A stretch of 64,000 bases of DNA from Lepidodermella squamata (GCA_047495785.1 JBLDXI010000026.1:1178001-1242000), one strand, 5' to 3'. Shown: positions 47,236-58,431, numbered from the stretch's first letter. The notes: generated by a model not told the origin, from the letters alone. Program-made: numbers and translations.

Positions 47236-47676
47236 TACCGTATTTCATCAAATAATAGCCATGGCTACTATTTTTTCCGAAACTCCGAAAATGGTCCAAA
47301 AAAGAGGCAGTTATTCGAGGGGGCTATTATTCGAGGGGGGCTATTAATTATCGGCAATCGGCAAATTTCATCATCGCAAGTTGTTTGCGCCGTTGAATTC
47401 TCTGTTTTCTGAACCCCGCGCTTCTTAATCCTCGACATCCACAAACAACGGCTTACGTCCATCACCTTTAATCCGCCTAGCAATGTAAGGCGACGCTAGT
47501 AGGACAGCTTTTTCTCTCCTCCAGCGCGCCACATGCTTCGGACAAAGCATGTCGTATGGCTATTATTCGAGGGGGGCTATTATTTACTTTTTAATCCAAA
47601 AATTAGCCGAAAATTTCGGGCTATTATTCGAGGGGGCTTTTATTCGAGGGAGGCTATTAATCGATGAAATACGGTA
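47236..47676. mobile_element. MITE-like element with 25-bp terminal inverted repeats
   Basis: Left end ACCGTATTTCATCAAATAAT(AGCC), right end GGCTATTAATCGATGAAATACGGT; these are inverted matches of about 25 bases. Inside, the unit GGCTATTATTCGAGGGGG recurs five to six times (for example 47317-47345, 47562-47585, 47620-47660). No coding potential. Confidence 0.7.
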
Positions 47677-47765
47677 TTTTATGATATGGAAGTGGCTGTG
47701 CTGCGTGTATCTCCGATTTTTCAAAAAGGAGCAAATTAAAGATCCTGGAACAACAGCTTTCCAGT

Positions 47766-48556
47766 ATAATAGTGCGTCCACAAACTACTCGGAGAGGCTT
47801 TCGAAGTTTTCGGCCTCCGAATTGTCGTAACAGGAGTCCGAAGTTGCGTAATCGCTGCCCGAAGTTTAGATTTTCGTTTCACAAACACGCGCACTTCGTT
47901 CAGCGCGGCCGAAGTTTCCGGCATATGCGCGCATTAAACAAAGGACGCGCACAAACTTCGGCTCGGAGGCACTTCGAATTTGGGGGTCTCCGAACCGAAG
48001 TTTGTGCGCGTCCGAAGTATTACGGACGCACGCAACCAATCGCGCGCTCAGCCACTTGACCGCACTTGACCAGGCGCCTAAAATTTGCCTTTCCGGTGAT
48101 ATTTTCATTGAAAAATACAATCCGTTTCATTACCCTTAAACAAATTAAATAGTGCAAAAATTTCCGAATTCTTTGGCGAATTTTTGAATCTAGAAATCGC
48201 GCGGTGCATATGGAAAGTGGTTTTGATGAGAATGCGTGCGGCGCACGAATATTTTAGTACAAACTTTTTTATATCGAATCTGATGAACTAATTTTTATCC
48301 TCATCAGAAGTCGCGTCTCATTAAGCAAACAAGTTGGAGAATTAAGGTAAAATAGAAAAAAATTGCATTGACCCTAAAAGTAGGAGCCATACCCGATACC
48401 CGTGCGTGGTGTGTGGGCACGCGGCCAACCTTCGGTCGCAAACAATAGATAATTCGGTCGTCAAGCTGTAGAAAATGCCCCGATAAGGCCGGCGAAGTTA
48501 TGCTATTTCTCCCCGAAGCGGTTAGTCTCCGAAGTAGTTTGTGAACGCACTATAAA
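47766..48556. mobile_element. Second MITE-like element, TIR TAGTGCGTYCACAAACTAC
   Basis: Left TAGTGCGTCCACAAACTACT and right GAAGTAGTTTGTGAACGCACTA are inverted copies. The interior has repeated CCGAAGTTTGTGCGCGTCCG-type strings, some inverted. About 790 bases, non-coding, between channel genes B and C. Confidence 0.65.
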
Positions 48557-48694
48557 GCATTCTGAAATATACCTGATTTTTAGCATTATGTTCAGAACAT
48601 TTTCCTAATTTCATAGGCCCTAAAACAGGGTTTTGTCCAAAATAAGAGCTTTTGACGGTAGCAGACGTCGGTTTATTTGCGTTGGCTGAATTTC

Positions 48695-48737
48695 GAAAGC
48701 TTTTAACACATCCCTTGGGCTCCGAACAAACGATTTT
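48695..48737 (+). promoter_or_regulatory. Conserved upstream block of channel gene C
   Basis: GAAAGCTTTTAACACATCCC then TTGGGCTCCGAACAAACGAT, about 140 bases before ATG 48870. It is slightly diverged from genes A/B and closer to gene D. Confidence 0.55.
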
Positions 48738-48869
48738 CCGGTAAAAATGACTAGAGCCGAAATTCGGCAGGTCATCTGTCTGGTTTCCTCATGGGGATAG
48801 TGCGGTTGTTGCTGAGAGCAAATTTCAAAGTTGAAGATCAAAAGTTTTAGGCTTCAAACACTTTCGATA

Positions 48870-51773
48870 TGCGAGTTATTTTTGCTTTGCTGCTGTTCAC
48901 GTGGGAAAAAGTGAGCCAAGGCCAAAGCAGTCTTTGTGGGGATGCGGAGATCGCGGCTTGGGCCAAGGCAAAAGGTATAATACCGATACGTTTCTGAAAA
49001 TTCTACAGATAAAACGAATAAATTTCAGGAACTGAAGTTCCAAATGCCTACTACGAGGTCAACAAATTGCTGATGGAAAGAATGCAGGCTACGAACATCA
49101 ACATACCTCCGATAGATTTCAGCACCCGAACAGCCCCTGTTATAAACTTCATGTTCTATTTTGCCTCGTTACAATCGATCGAGGAAGAAAGAAATAGCAT
49201 TTTCATAAACGGCGCCATAGAAGTATTGCCAGTTTTTTTGAAGTAGAAAATCTTTTATTGAAATCTCTTAGCTGACTTGGGACGTCAAAGCGCTCGGCTA
49301 CTATTGGTACCAAGATCCGTTTCTTATGTGTTTACTAGACACCTACGTCTTAAACAGGTTATTCATAGTTTCATCATACGAATCGCATTAATGACCCTGA
49401 AACACACAGAGGGAAGGAAGCGGTTTGGACACCGAAAGTCATGGTGACTAACATGTTTAACGTGAAGGATTTTCGCGAAGCCCTAGATCAAGCTCCGGTT
49501 GGGATAACGGTAGATGGCCGTGCTTATTGGCGCATATATACTGCATTTGAGCTCAGCTGCAACCTCAAGTAATTTAAAATATTGTATACAAAACGCTTAC
49601 ATCTTAAAAATTGCGGCTGAGCAGATTGACTGCCTTTCCTTGGGATTACCAGGTCTCTATTTCATCTTCAATTGTTAAAAGTTCATTCAACTGTTTCTGG
49701 TTCCAGGTGTGTGGACTGAACATGTCTCTGCTTTCGGAATCCGTTGTCGCAACTTTCAGTGATGAGTAAACTAATCATTGTTTTACTTATGACTTATGAC
49801 TTGTTTTCATATTTTTTAATTTAGATACATTAACCCAGCTTGCTCGGCAATGTTCGAATCAAATCCGCAATGGGATTTTGTTGGCAGCCGGCATAGTGTG
49901 ATGGGCGAATTCGTCACGAAAATTTCAGCGTAAGTTTTTTTTAATTCTGGAAAAAATCAAAAAATTATTTTGCAAATTTTAGTGCTGAATTTGTGTTCAA
50001 ACGAAAACCATTATTTCATGTTCTAAGGTAAGAAAGCACAGTTTAAGATTAAATTTGTGTTCAAGTGTTCAAGGTTTGTGCAGCGTGATAGCTCCAACTA
50101 TTTTTCTGTCGATTTCCGGAACAACAATATGTAAGAGCTCTTACAGCTTTTATGAGGTTAGAATTTTAATTCGCTAAATATCTATCATCTTCAGTCATAA
50201 TTCCACCGGCAAACGGCGAGAAAAACAGCGTCAGTTTTTCGCTGCTGCTGAGTTTCTTCCTTGTGATCACGAATTTGATGCAAAACCTGCCGCCAAACGC
50301 TGAGAACATGCCGCTGCTATACACGGTTGGATTTTGAAATATTTTTTTTTGGTGGCAAAGGAGGACGTACAAAAAATTGGTGGTACCCAATTTTAGCGGT
50401 CCTAAATTAGGGAGAAAAGTTTTCATTAGTACTAAATTTGACTAAAATCATCCGAAACTCAACACTGAAAATTCGGAAAACTAATTTTGCGGGCCGCCTG
50501 CATTTTTCCGAATCTTGCATGGGTCCAATTCATTTGCATATTCATTTTTTGTCATATTCATTCACTGAAACGGAATTCCCTCCGTGCAAACTATAACGTT
50601 GGCGGTAAAACACCTCTCAAAGATCCCTCTGAAGATTTAATAATTATCACTGTTTACAGCTAGCTAGCTAAGACACAGGCTCTAGAATTTATTGATATTG
50701 GTGAAATTCACTTCCTTTGTAAGCTTCGGTGATGTCAAAGCTCTTAGAATCATGTTCCAATCCCAATCGTTGCTCAGTCTTAAGGCAAACTTGCCTCCGA
50801 GGTGAAATTTCAGGAAACTTTTTGTTTTGGGATGAAATTCGAATTATCAAAGGATTTTCTCACATTTTTCTTCGTTTTCAAATTCATCGAATCCGCCTTA
50901 AAAGAATAAGTTTTAATTTTGCAGTACATCATCAGCCTGTTTGGATGCGCATGTGGGGCCGCAATTTACACCGCAGCTATTCAACGCTTCGCCGTGCCAG
51001 TAATGCGTGAAGAGGTCAATGATGAGATCAAGGCGATGCTCCAGGAACATGGCTTCAGGGTCCGGCCAAGACGGCGCCAATCTGACCAGCAGATTTTGGA
51101 AAGCCTCGAGTTGCCGCGGCAAACCATCATCGCGCCAGCCCCAAGACCACTTCAGCCTGTCTATTTGAACCCGAACATGTTCAACTACCGGCTTAATCGA
51201 AACCAACCACCTTTGCCAATGGATAATTTAACAATAGTGGGGAAGCCTATCCCAGGTCGTTCCAGTCCTATTCCGCCGATAACAGTTACACCGAGCAGCG
51301 GTGTGGCATATATCAATAACACTCCATCCCCTCAACATGGTGTATGCAACAACCCGCCTCAGATGACTGAGGAAGGACACCATCAGCAACTGTCGCCCAT
51401 TCTCAGTCGACCAAGCTCTTCGAAACGGCGATCCAATGCATTCACAAAAGCTTTGTATGATGAAAAAGTTAGCAACCTGGCTACAATGCAATGGGTTTAC
51501 TTCGCAAACGCCCTTGGCTTGATCGTCTACACCCTTGCCGTTTTCGTGATTTCGGCCGATTTCTTTATGCGTGTTCTGAGTTTGAACGCCGATTTCAAGT
51601 ATGACTCCCTGGGTTTTCTGGTTCACGATAACAAATCGTATTTTCCACCTATTATGGATATGAGCAATTGCATATGCTGCAGATTGAACGCTACAACGAA
51701 CAAGCTGCTGCTTCAAAAGGATTCGATTTTTTGCGACCCTAATTCAGATGGATGTACCCTTTTCAAAAAATGA
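48870..51773 (+). CDS. Divergent Cys-loop ligand-gated channel subunit, copy C
   Basis: Start ATG 48870 gives signal peptide MRVIFALLLFTWEKVSQGQ. Exons can be read through SSLCGDAEIAAWAKAK, VPNAYYEVNKLLMERM, LTWDVKALGYYWYQDPFLMC (49273 on), GKEAVWTPKVMVTNMF, a small exon at about 49625 with LTAFPWDYQ, VCGLNMSLLSESVVATFSDE, INPACSAMFESNPQWDFVG, AEFVFKRKPLFHVLR and VIAPTIFLSISGTTI. The M2 exon reads IIPPANGEKNSVSFSLLLSF. The last exon from about 50925 has M3 (YIISLFGCACGAAIYTAA), a longer M3-M4 loop than A/B (extra MTEEGHHQQLSPIL), M4 (WVYFANALGLIVYTLAVFVI) and a tail with CICC plus two Cys. An intron of about 600 bases separates M2 and M3 exons. Intact; pairs with copy D by loop sequence. Confidence 0.75.
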
Positions 51774-53290
51774 TCTCAACACCAGGCTTATGATAAAGAC
51801 GATCGAGACATTTTGATCAAAACTGTGCATTAGAAGCGATCATCGTGTTTATAATAGCAGATATCGCTATTATAAGTGCCACTAGTAGATAGTAGCTATT
51901 CTTTTCATGAAAATTGCTTCAGTTGTTAGCCTACAATGTAAATAAAATTTGATTGATTTGATTTGTCTGAAAGTTTTGAAACATTTGCTGAAAAACCCAG
52001 ACGAACCGATTAAATTCCGAAATTCCGAAAAATATGCGCATATTGTGCCAAGAAACTGATGACGTCATCCAAACTCGATTCAAATTTTTTTCCCGCGATT
52101 TTTAGCTCAATGCATTTATATGCCTCACGTGGGCCTAATCTTTGAGCTCACCTCTAAAATATTCCCAGCGCCAAATGTCCCATTTTTTTTACAAGTCGAC
52201 AGTTCATGGTGTCAACTACTGCTGGTAAATTTTTCAGAGCAATCGGCTTTCAGGTTGGCCGGGAATAAGGGGGGTCCCAAATCGACGTCACCTTTTTATT
52301 TTATTTATAAAAACAGGTAACTTTCAGAATACCTTTTTGGCACCGTTGGAAAGCCCGTCCTTTAAGGCATCTCGAGATATTAATGACAATTTTTTCAAAT
52401 TCACTGATAGAACACACTTGTCCAAATTTAGCCTGTCCAAAATTAACCATGCTTACGTTACTCAATTTTGGGTAAAATTCAAGAATCGGCAAAAAATAAG
52501 AAGAGCTAAAAATTCTTAGTTTTCGATGCTCTGACTGAAAAAAGTATTCTTTGAAAACATGGGCTTGGTCGTCGGCCGTATTGACATGGAATCACCCTTT
52601 TTATAAAATTCTAACCCAAATAAATTTAAACCTGACCTAACGAAAAGTTAAATGAAAGTTTTAAATCACGAGTTCGAGAGAAAACTGTCGATTTTCAGTT
52701 TGCAGCTAAAGATACGTCATCTGGCGCTAAGCTACGACCCGACCATGAGCTTTCTTAGCCTAGACACAAGTCTCAATCTTATTTCGACCGTGGCCTGTCC
52801 ATAATCTGCTCTAACAGAATTGCAGCATTCTAAGGCTATCAGGCCCTGTAGGACAGCACCTTGGTGATGAATAAACACAGCGCATGGGAGATATCAGGCC
52901 TTGGGTTAGTTCATTAATAGCGCTAACTAATTTCTAGCTACAAAAAAGGGACGACGCGCTCTTCAAAAATCAAGTGTCTTGGCCATTTATTAGCGGGAAT
53001 AGGATTATCTTGACTGCCGACGAACCAACGTCAGAAAAGTGACATGGGTCATGTAAGCAGGTCGAGGCAATAAAACGCTGATAAGACTTCAATTACAAAA
53101 AAGAGACGCCATGGCACCCTCATCCTTGGAATAACGCCAGATGCCGATAATTATCAATCGCAGCAAACGAATTTGGCTGAAATCAGTTAATCCGCCCATC
53201 GTCCATTTCGAGTGGCAAATTAACCAATAAAAGATTAATCTACGACCAGGGACGTTCGGAGCCAGTCCCGAACGGGCCCTACGCCCTACG
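51774..53290. other. Intergenic region between channel C and Cdc25
   Basis: No gene supported. AATAAAATTTGATTG near 51939 is a likely poly(A) signal of gene C. Confidence 0.45.
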
Positions 53291-53296
53291 TGATAC

Positions 53297-53305
53297 TATA
53301 TAAAA
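53297..53305 (+). promoter_or_regulatory. TATA box of the Cdc25 gene
   Basis: TATATAAAA, about 90 bases before ATG 53392. The intervening sequence has an Inr-like TCATTCAAGC near 53333, roughly 30 bases downstream, the usual TATA to start-site spacing. Confidence 0.65.
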
Positions 53306-53391
53306 CGGCGGCGAAAAGCTAGTTAAATCGAATCATTCAAGCATTTCATCAATTAATTAACAATTTAAATTCATTAACGTTTCATCCTATA

Positions 53392-54282
53392 ATGGCTAAT
53401 CAAACTCAACACGAAGTTTGCGCCATGCTTCAATCGAACGCCTTACTATCGATCATTTCCAACGCGGCCCTGCTCGGGCGATCGATGGCGAATCTATCAC
53501 TCGATTCGCAAGACCAGTTCGAAGAGCCTAAACACCAGGTGAGCAAGCTATAAAATTAGTTTATTCGATTTAATTATCAATTTTTTCTTATTTCTTAGAC
53601 TCTTCTTCCATGCTCGCCCGAGAAAAGCTTGGTCGCCATCAAGCCGCAAGTTCTAGTTAACCTGCTCGATGGCAAGTACACCGGCTGCATTGACACGTTC
53701 GAAATCGCCGACTGCCGCTACCCGTTCGAGTACGACGGCGGCCACATTCGCGGTGCTGTCAACACGCCGCTGTTGTCTCAAGTCGAAACCGTGTTCCCGA
53801 TCACCGGCCAGCCTGGCCAGAACCAGCGCCGCGTTCTCATCTTCCACTGCGAGTTCAGCAGCCAGCGCGGCCCGGCGATGCTGCGCCGGTTTCGCAAGGC
53901 CGATCGCGATCGCAACAAGGCCAACTACCCGCAGCTGGACTACCCTGAGGTGTACCTGCTCGAGGGTGGCTACAAGGCGTTCATCGAGTACTGCGAGGCC
54001 AACGGCCGTTTCGACTTGCTGTCGACGCCGATTATCGAATCGCGCCGCAGCTATTACGTAACCATGCGTGACGCTGCGTTTCATGCTCAAGAACGCAACT
54101 GGCGCCGAGCTGTCGACAATGATCGAGCTTCGTCGTCGTCATCGGCGGCGGCCTCTTCCTGCGTCGACGCGACTCCGCCGAGCAAGCGAACGGCCGCGAC
54201 TGCCGGCGGCAAACTCGGTCTTCGCAACCGCCTCGGCGGGCTTTTGCCGAAGCGTCGTCTCGATCTTGAAATCGAGGCGTAA
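53392..54282 (+). CDS. Cdc25-type dual-specificity phosphatase, short form
   Basis: Exons 53392-53538 and 53599-54282, phase 0, 276 aa. The rhodanese-type catalytic domain spans about residues 60-210: DCRYPFEYDGGHIRGAVN, then the active-site loop HCEFSSQRGP (Cys-x5-Arg), then YPEVYLLEGGYKAF. Cdc25 removes inhibitory phosphates from cyclin-dependent kinases. Family members usually carry 200-350 residues of regulatory N-terminus; here only about 60 precede the domain, and the tail is Ser-rich then basic (PSKRTAATAGGK, LLPKRRLDLEIEA). The exon 2 coding sequence is markedly GC-rich with C/G third positions, unlike its AT-rich surroundings, suggesting strong expression or biased gene conversion. 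A TATA box lies upstream. It sits inside the channel cluster. Confidence 0.88.
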
Positions 54283-54540
54283 ATAACTTGTGTGTAAAGT
54301 TCATCGCTAAAATATGATCGTGCTTTTATACCTGTTTTATTTGATGATTTTCAGAGTTTATTAAAAAGAAATAAAAGTAATTTTCAATTTTCAAATGATG
54401 GCAGTGTTTTAGCTTATTAACCCGAGCGCATGAATGGCCCGTAAAATTCTGAGTGGGTATACTGTGTCATTTTCACGATGGGGTTTTGCCTATTTTTATC
54501 AGAGCTAATAGGAGTGAAATTCGCCATTCACTACTTGTTC

Positions 54541-54955
54541 TACAGCGTGTCCCATTTAAGTAACGCAAGCAAAGAAAATGCACCGAAAAGGCTCAGAAAC
54601 TCTAAAATGATAGACGAAGTCGCATCTCATGTCCAGAAAATTTTAGAAAAATTCAAAAAATCACGAGAATATTAATCAAGTATGTCACTTGTAAGTCCGG
54701 AGCACGTCCGGAGAACTTTGGTCCAACCGGGTAAAATACTGAAAATTACCGAACCAGTTACCATCGGGGTTTTCCGGGTTATCTGCATTAAATGTTTTGC
54801 ATTTCTTCGGCTAACTTCGGTTCGCGGATAAAAGACGGAATTTTCCCTTAGTAGGTTTAATTAAAAAAAATAAAAATAAAAAATAAAAAATAAAAAAATT
54901 CTTAAAAAAAGTTGCCAAAATTAAAAACTAGTGGCGCAACTTCTGGGACGTATCA
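54541..54955. mobile_element. MITE-like repeat, GTGTCCCA family, copy 3
   Basis: TACAGCGTGTCCCATTTAAG start and GTGGCGCAACTTCTGGGACG end; the interior matches copies 1 and 2. It is the longest copy, with an A-rich insertion near 54860-54900. A further end fragment (GTTGCACAACTTATGGGACA) lies at about 58911-58930. Confidence 0.65.
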
Positions 54956-55828
54956 GCAACATCAGCCACAAATTCAGCTTGACAAAAATGACTCATCTCC
55001 CAATTTTCGATTTTTCAATGTAAAATGTTATTAGAAACTAATGAAATGCCTCCTGATCAAAATAGGCGAAACCTACTCGTGAAAATGACAGGGAATACTC
55101 GAAATATTATGCGCAGAAATCTGTCAATATCTGTTGTCTGTTGTCTGAAATGAAATGAAATGAAATGTCTGAAATGAGGTCAAATCGATTTACCTGGCCA
55201 GCCAGGTGGGCTGGTGCCAACAGATAGGTTAGCGATTTCGGGAGATCGACTTCTAGAGGTGGTGCCAACAGATAGGTTAGCGATTTCGGGAGATCGACTT
55301 CTAGAGGTGGTCAACAAGAAACGGGGTCAACATTTTTGGTGAGCACCTCGATGACTCGTCAGACGGTTTGAAAAATAATGCCCATGAGATTCTTCTACGC
55401 GAAAAGGCAAAGGGCAAAGGGCCAATGGTCGGGTCGTAGCTTAGCGGCTATTTTAGCTGCTCTCTTTACTCTTCAACAGTGGCTTTTAGCAGATTTCAAA
55501 CCGACGGTTATCGCGTAGTTTTTTGGACATTTCAACTATGTTTCAACTGTTGGCTTGCCCATAGAAAACTTTTAAAGATGCTGACAAATATTATTCGACC
55601 GTAGAAAAAATGAAAATTCGTAGAAGATTTCAACAAAAAATCCCAAACAGTCTATTTCTCAAGCTATCAATTTGATCTCCGCGAATTTTATTCGATCTGG
55701 TTATGAACTAACGGCAATCATATTATATAGGATTACAGCAAATCTAAACACAGTTATCGTTTCTCATGCACACTTTTAACAACAATGTCTTTATCGTCTT
55801 CATCATCAGCCCGATGTCGAGGTCGTTT
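54956..55828. other. Intergenic region
   Basis: Contains the 48-base tandem duplication described separately. No gene seen. Confidence 0.45.
55214..55309. repeat. 48-base unit duplicated in tandem
   Basis: Two consecutive, apparently identical copies (55214-55261, 55262-55309) starting GTGCCAACAGATAGGTTAGC and ending CTTCTAGAGGTG. Identity implies a recent event or an assembly duplication. Confidence 0.85.
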
Positions 55829-58280
55829 TTAGAAAAGAGTACATCCATCTGAATTGGGGACGCAAAAAATTGCATCCTTTTTAAGCAGCAGCTTGTTTGT
55901 TGTAGCGTTCAATCTGCAACAGACGCAATTGGTCATATCCGTTATTGGTGGGAAATACGATTTGTTATCGTGAATCAAGAAACCATTTGACTCAAACTTG
56001 AAATCGGCGTTCATACTTTGCACACGGATAAAGAAATCCGCCGAAATAATAAAAACGGCGAGGGTGTAGACGATCAAGCCAAGGGCGTTTGCGAAGTAAA
56101 CCCATTGCATTGTAGCCAGGCTGCAAATTTTTTCGTCATACAAAGCTTTACTGAAAGCATCAGAACGCCGCTTCGAAGAGCTTGATCGGCTGGGAGTGGG
56201 CGACAGTTGCTGATGGTATCCTTCCTCAGCCATCTGAGGCGGGTTGTTGCATACAGCATTTTGAGGGGATGGAGTATTATTAATATATGCCACACCGCTG
56301 CTCGGTGTAACTGTTATCGGCGGAATAGGACTGGAACGACCCGGAATCGGCGTCCCAACTATCGTAAAAGTATCCATAGGCAAAGGAGGTTGGTTTCGAT
56401 TAGGCCTGTGGTTGAACATGTTCGGGTTCAAATAGACAGGTTGAAGTGGTTGTGGGGCTGGTGCGATGATGGTATGCCGCGGCAACACGACAATTTCCAT
56501 TACCTGCTGATCGGACAGGTGCCGTCTTGGGCGGACCTTAAAGCCTTGTTCTTGGAGCAAGGCCTTGATCTCATCATTGACCTCTTCACGCATTACTGGG
56601 GCAGCAAATCGTTGAATAGCTGCGGTGTAAATTGCAGCCCCACAGGCGCATCCAAAGAGATTGATGATGTACTGAAAAAAGTGCACAAATTTCAGAACGA
56701 AGAATATATTGAGGAAGGGACCTCTATTATTTACGATAATTTGATACGATCGAAAAAGTACTCTAGTTTAGGACCTAAAAATGGGTGCGGCAAGGTTCTT
56801 GTATCCCCTCCTTTGTCACCAACAGAAATAATTAAAAAACCTAACCGTGTAGAGCAACGGCATGTTCTCGGCATTTGGCGGCAGATTTCGCATGAGATTT
56901 GTTATGACCAGGAAATAACTCAGCAGTAGCGAAAAACTGACGCTATTCTTCTCACCATTTGCCGGTGGAATTATGACTGAAGATATAGCGAATTAAAATT
57001 GCAACCTCATAAAAGCTGTAAGAGCTCTTACATATTGTTGTTCCGGATATCGACAGAAAAATGGTTGGAGCTATCACGCTGCAAAACTTCAACCTGAGCA
57101 TAAATTAATCCAAACTGATCTTTCTTACCTTAGAACGTAAAATAATGGTTTTCGCTTGAAGACAAACTCAGCACTGAATTTTCCATACTTCATATCAATT
57201 TACTCTGGAATTTGACACAACTCACGCTGATATTCTATAAACAAATTCGCCCATCACTCCTTGCCGGCTGCCAACGAAATCCCATTGCGGATTTTTTTCG
57301 AACATTGCCGAACAAGCAGGGCTAACATATCTAAGGTTAACAATCCGAAATAAATAACTGGTCTGAAGTACAAAAATTATTAGCTCACTCGTCACTGAAA
57401 CTTACGACCGCGGCTTCCGAAAGCAGAGACATATTCAGTCCACACACCTTGAGACAGATTTTGCTACAAGTGAACTTCTAACATTTGAAGCTAAAATCGA
57501 AACCTGGTAATCCCAAGGAAAGGCGGACAATCTGCACAGTCGCAATTTTCAAGAATTATTCAAGAATATTTTGAATGTTATTACTTGAGATTGCAGCTGA
57601 GCTCAAATGAAGAATAGATGCGCCAATAAGCACGGCCATCTACGGTTATCATAACCGGAGCTTGATCTAGGGCTTCGCGAAAATCCTTCACGTTGAGCAA
57701 GTTAGTCACCATGACCTTCGGTGTCCAAACCTTTTCTTTCCCTCTGGGTTTCAGGGTCATTAATACAATTATTTTGATGAAACTGTGAACCTGTTCAAGA
57801 CGTGGGTGTCTAGTAAACACATAAGAAACGGATCTTGGTACCAATAGTAGCCAAACGCCTTGACGTCCCAAGTTAGCTAAGGGATTACTGTAATAGTTCA
57901 GAAAATTGTTTTATAATCTAGGATTACTTCTATCGCGCCGTTTATGAAAATGCTATTTCTTTCTTCCTCGATCGATTGCAACGAGGCAAAATAGAACATG
58001 ACGTTTATAGCCAAAGTCTTTCGGTTGCTGAAATCTATCGGAGGTATGTTGATGTTTGTAACCCGTATTTTTTCCATCAGCAATTTGTTGACCTCGTAGT
58101 AGGCATTCGGAACTTTAATACCTGTGAATGCATTCGTTCATCTGGGGAAATTTCGGAAATTTTATCGTTACCTTTTGCCTTGGCCCAAGCCGCGATTTCC
58201 GCATCCCCGCAAAGACTGCTCTGGCTTTTGATGCCTGTTTCCCAAGCGAACAAAAGTAGCGAAGCAAAAATAAGTTGCAT
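55829..58280 (-). CDS. Divergent Cys-loop ligand-gated channel subunit, copy D (inverted)
   Basis: Minus strand, ATG at 58280 (signal peptide MQLIFASLLLFAWETGIKSQ). Exons read in order: SSLCGDAEIAAWAKAKG, IKVPNAYYEVNKLLMEKI, LTWDVKAFGYYWYQDPFLMC, WTPKVMVTNLLNVKDFREAL, the small LSAFPWDYQ exon (about 57530-57507), VCGLNMSLLSEAAVVSFSDE, YVSPACSAMFEKNPQWDFVG, the M1 exon at about 57080-57040, and the M2 exon at about 56975-56845 with ANGEKNSVSFSLLLSYFLVI. The last exon (from about 56670) has YIINLFGCACGAAIYTAA, a loop with MAEEGYHQQLSP shared with copy C, M4 WVYFANALGLIVYTLAVFII and the CVCC tail. It lacks the terminal Lys residues of copy C. No disabling change seen. Inverted relative to A-C. 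Confidence 0.73.
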
Positions 58281-58396
58281 GTTGAAATTGTTGATCTTCA
58301 ACTTTGAAATTCACTTTCAGTAGTAACTGCGCTTTCCCCATGAGGAAACCAGATATGGTGACCGTGGATTTCGACTCCACTCTTTTTAACCATGAT

Positions 58397-58431
58397 TGTA
58401 CTGAGCCCATGGGATGTGTTAAAAGCTTTTC
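58397..58431 (-). promoter_or_regulatory. Conserved upstream block of channel gene D
   Basis: Minus strand reads AAAAGCTTTTAACACATCCC then ATGGGCTCAGTACA, about 120-150 bases upstream of ATG 58280. It corresponds to the block before genes A, B and C. Confidence 0.55.

Noticed and set aside
47236-47676. CRISPR-like array of GGCTATTATTCGAGGGGG repeats
   Set aside because: Spacing is irregular, the element has terminal inverted repeats, and the genome is clearly eukaryotic.
53653-54090. Long minus-strand and other-frame ORFs over Cdc25
   Set aside because: Shadows caused by the GC-rich codon use of the true gene.
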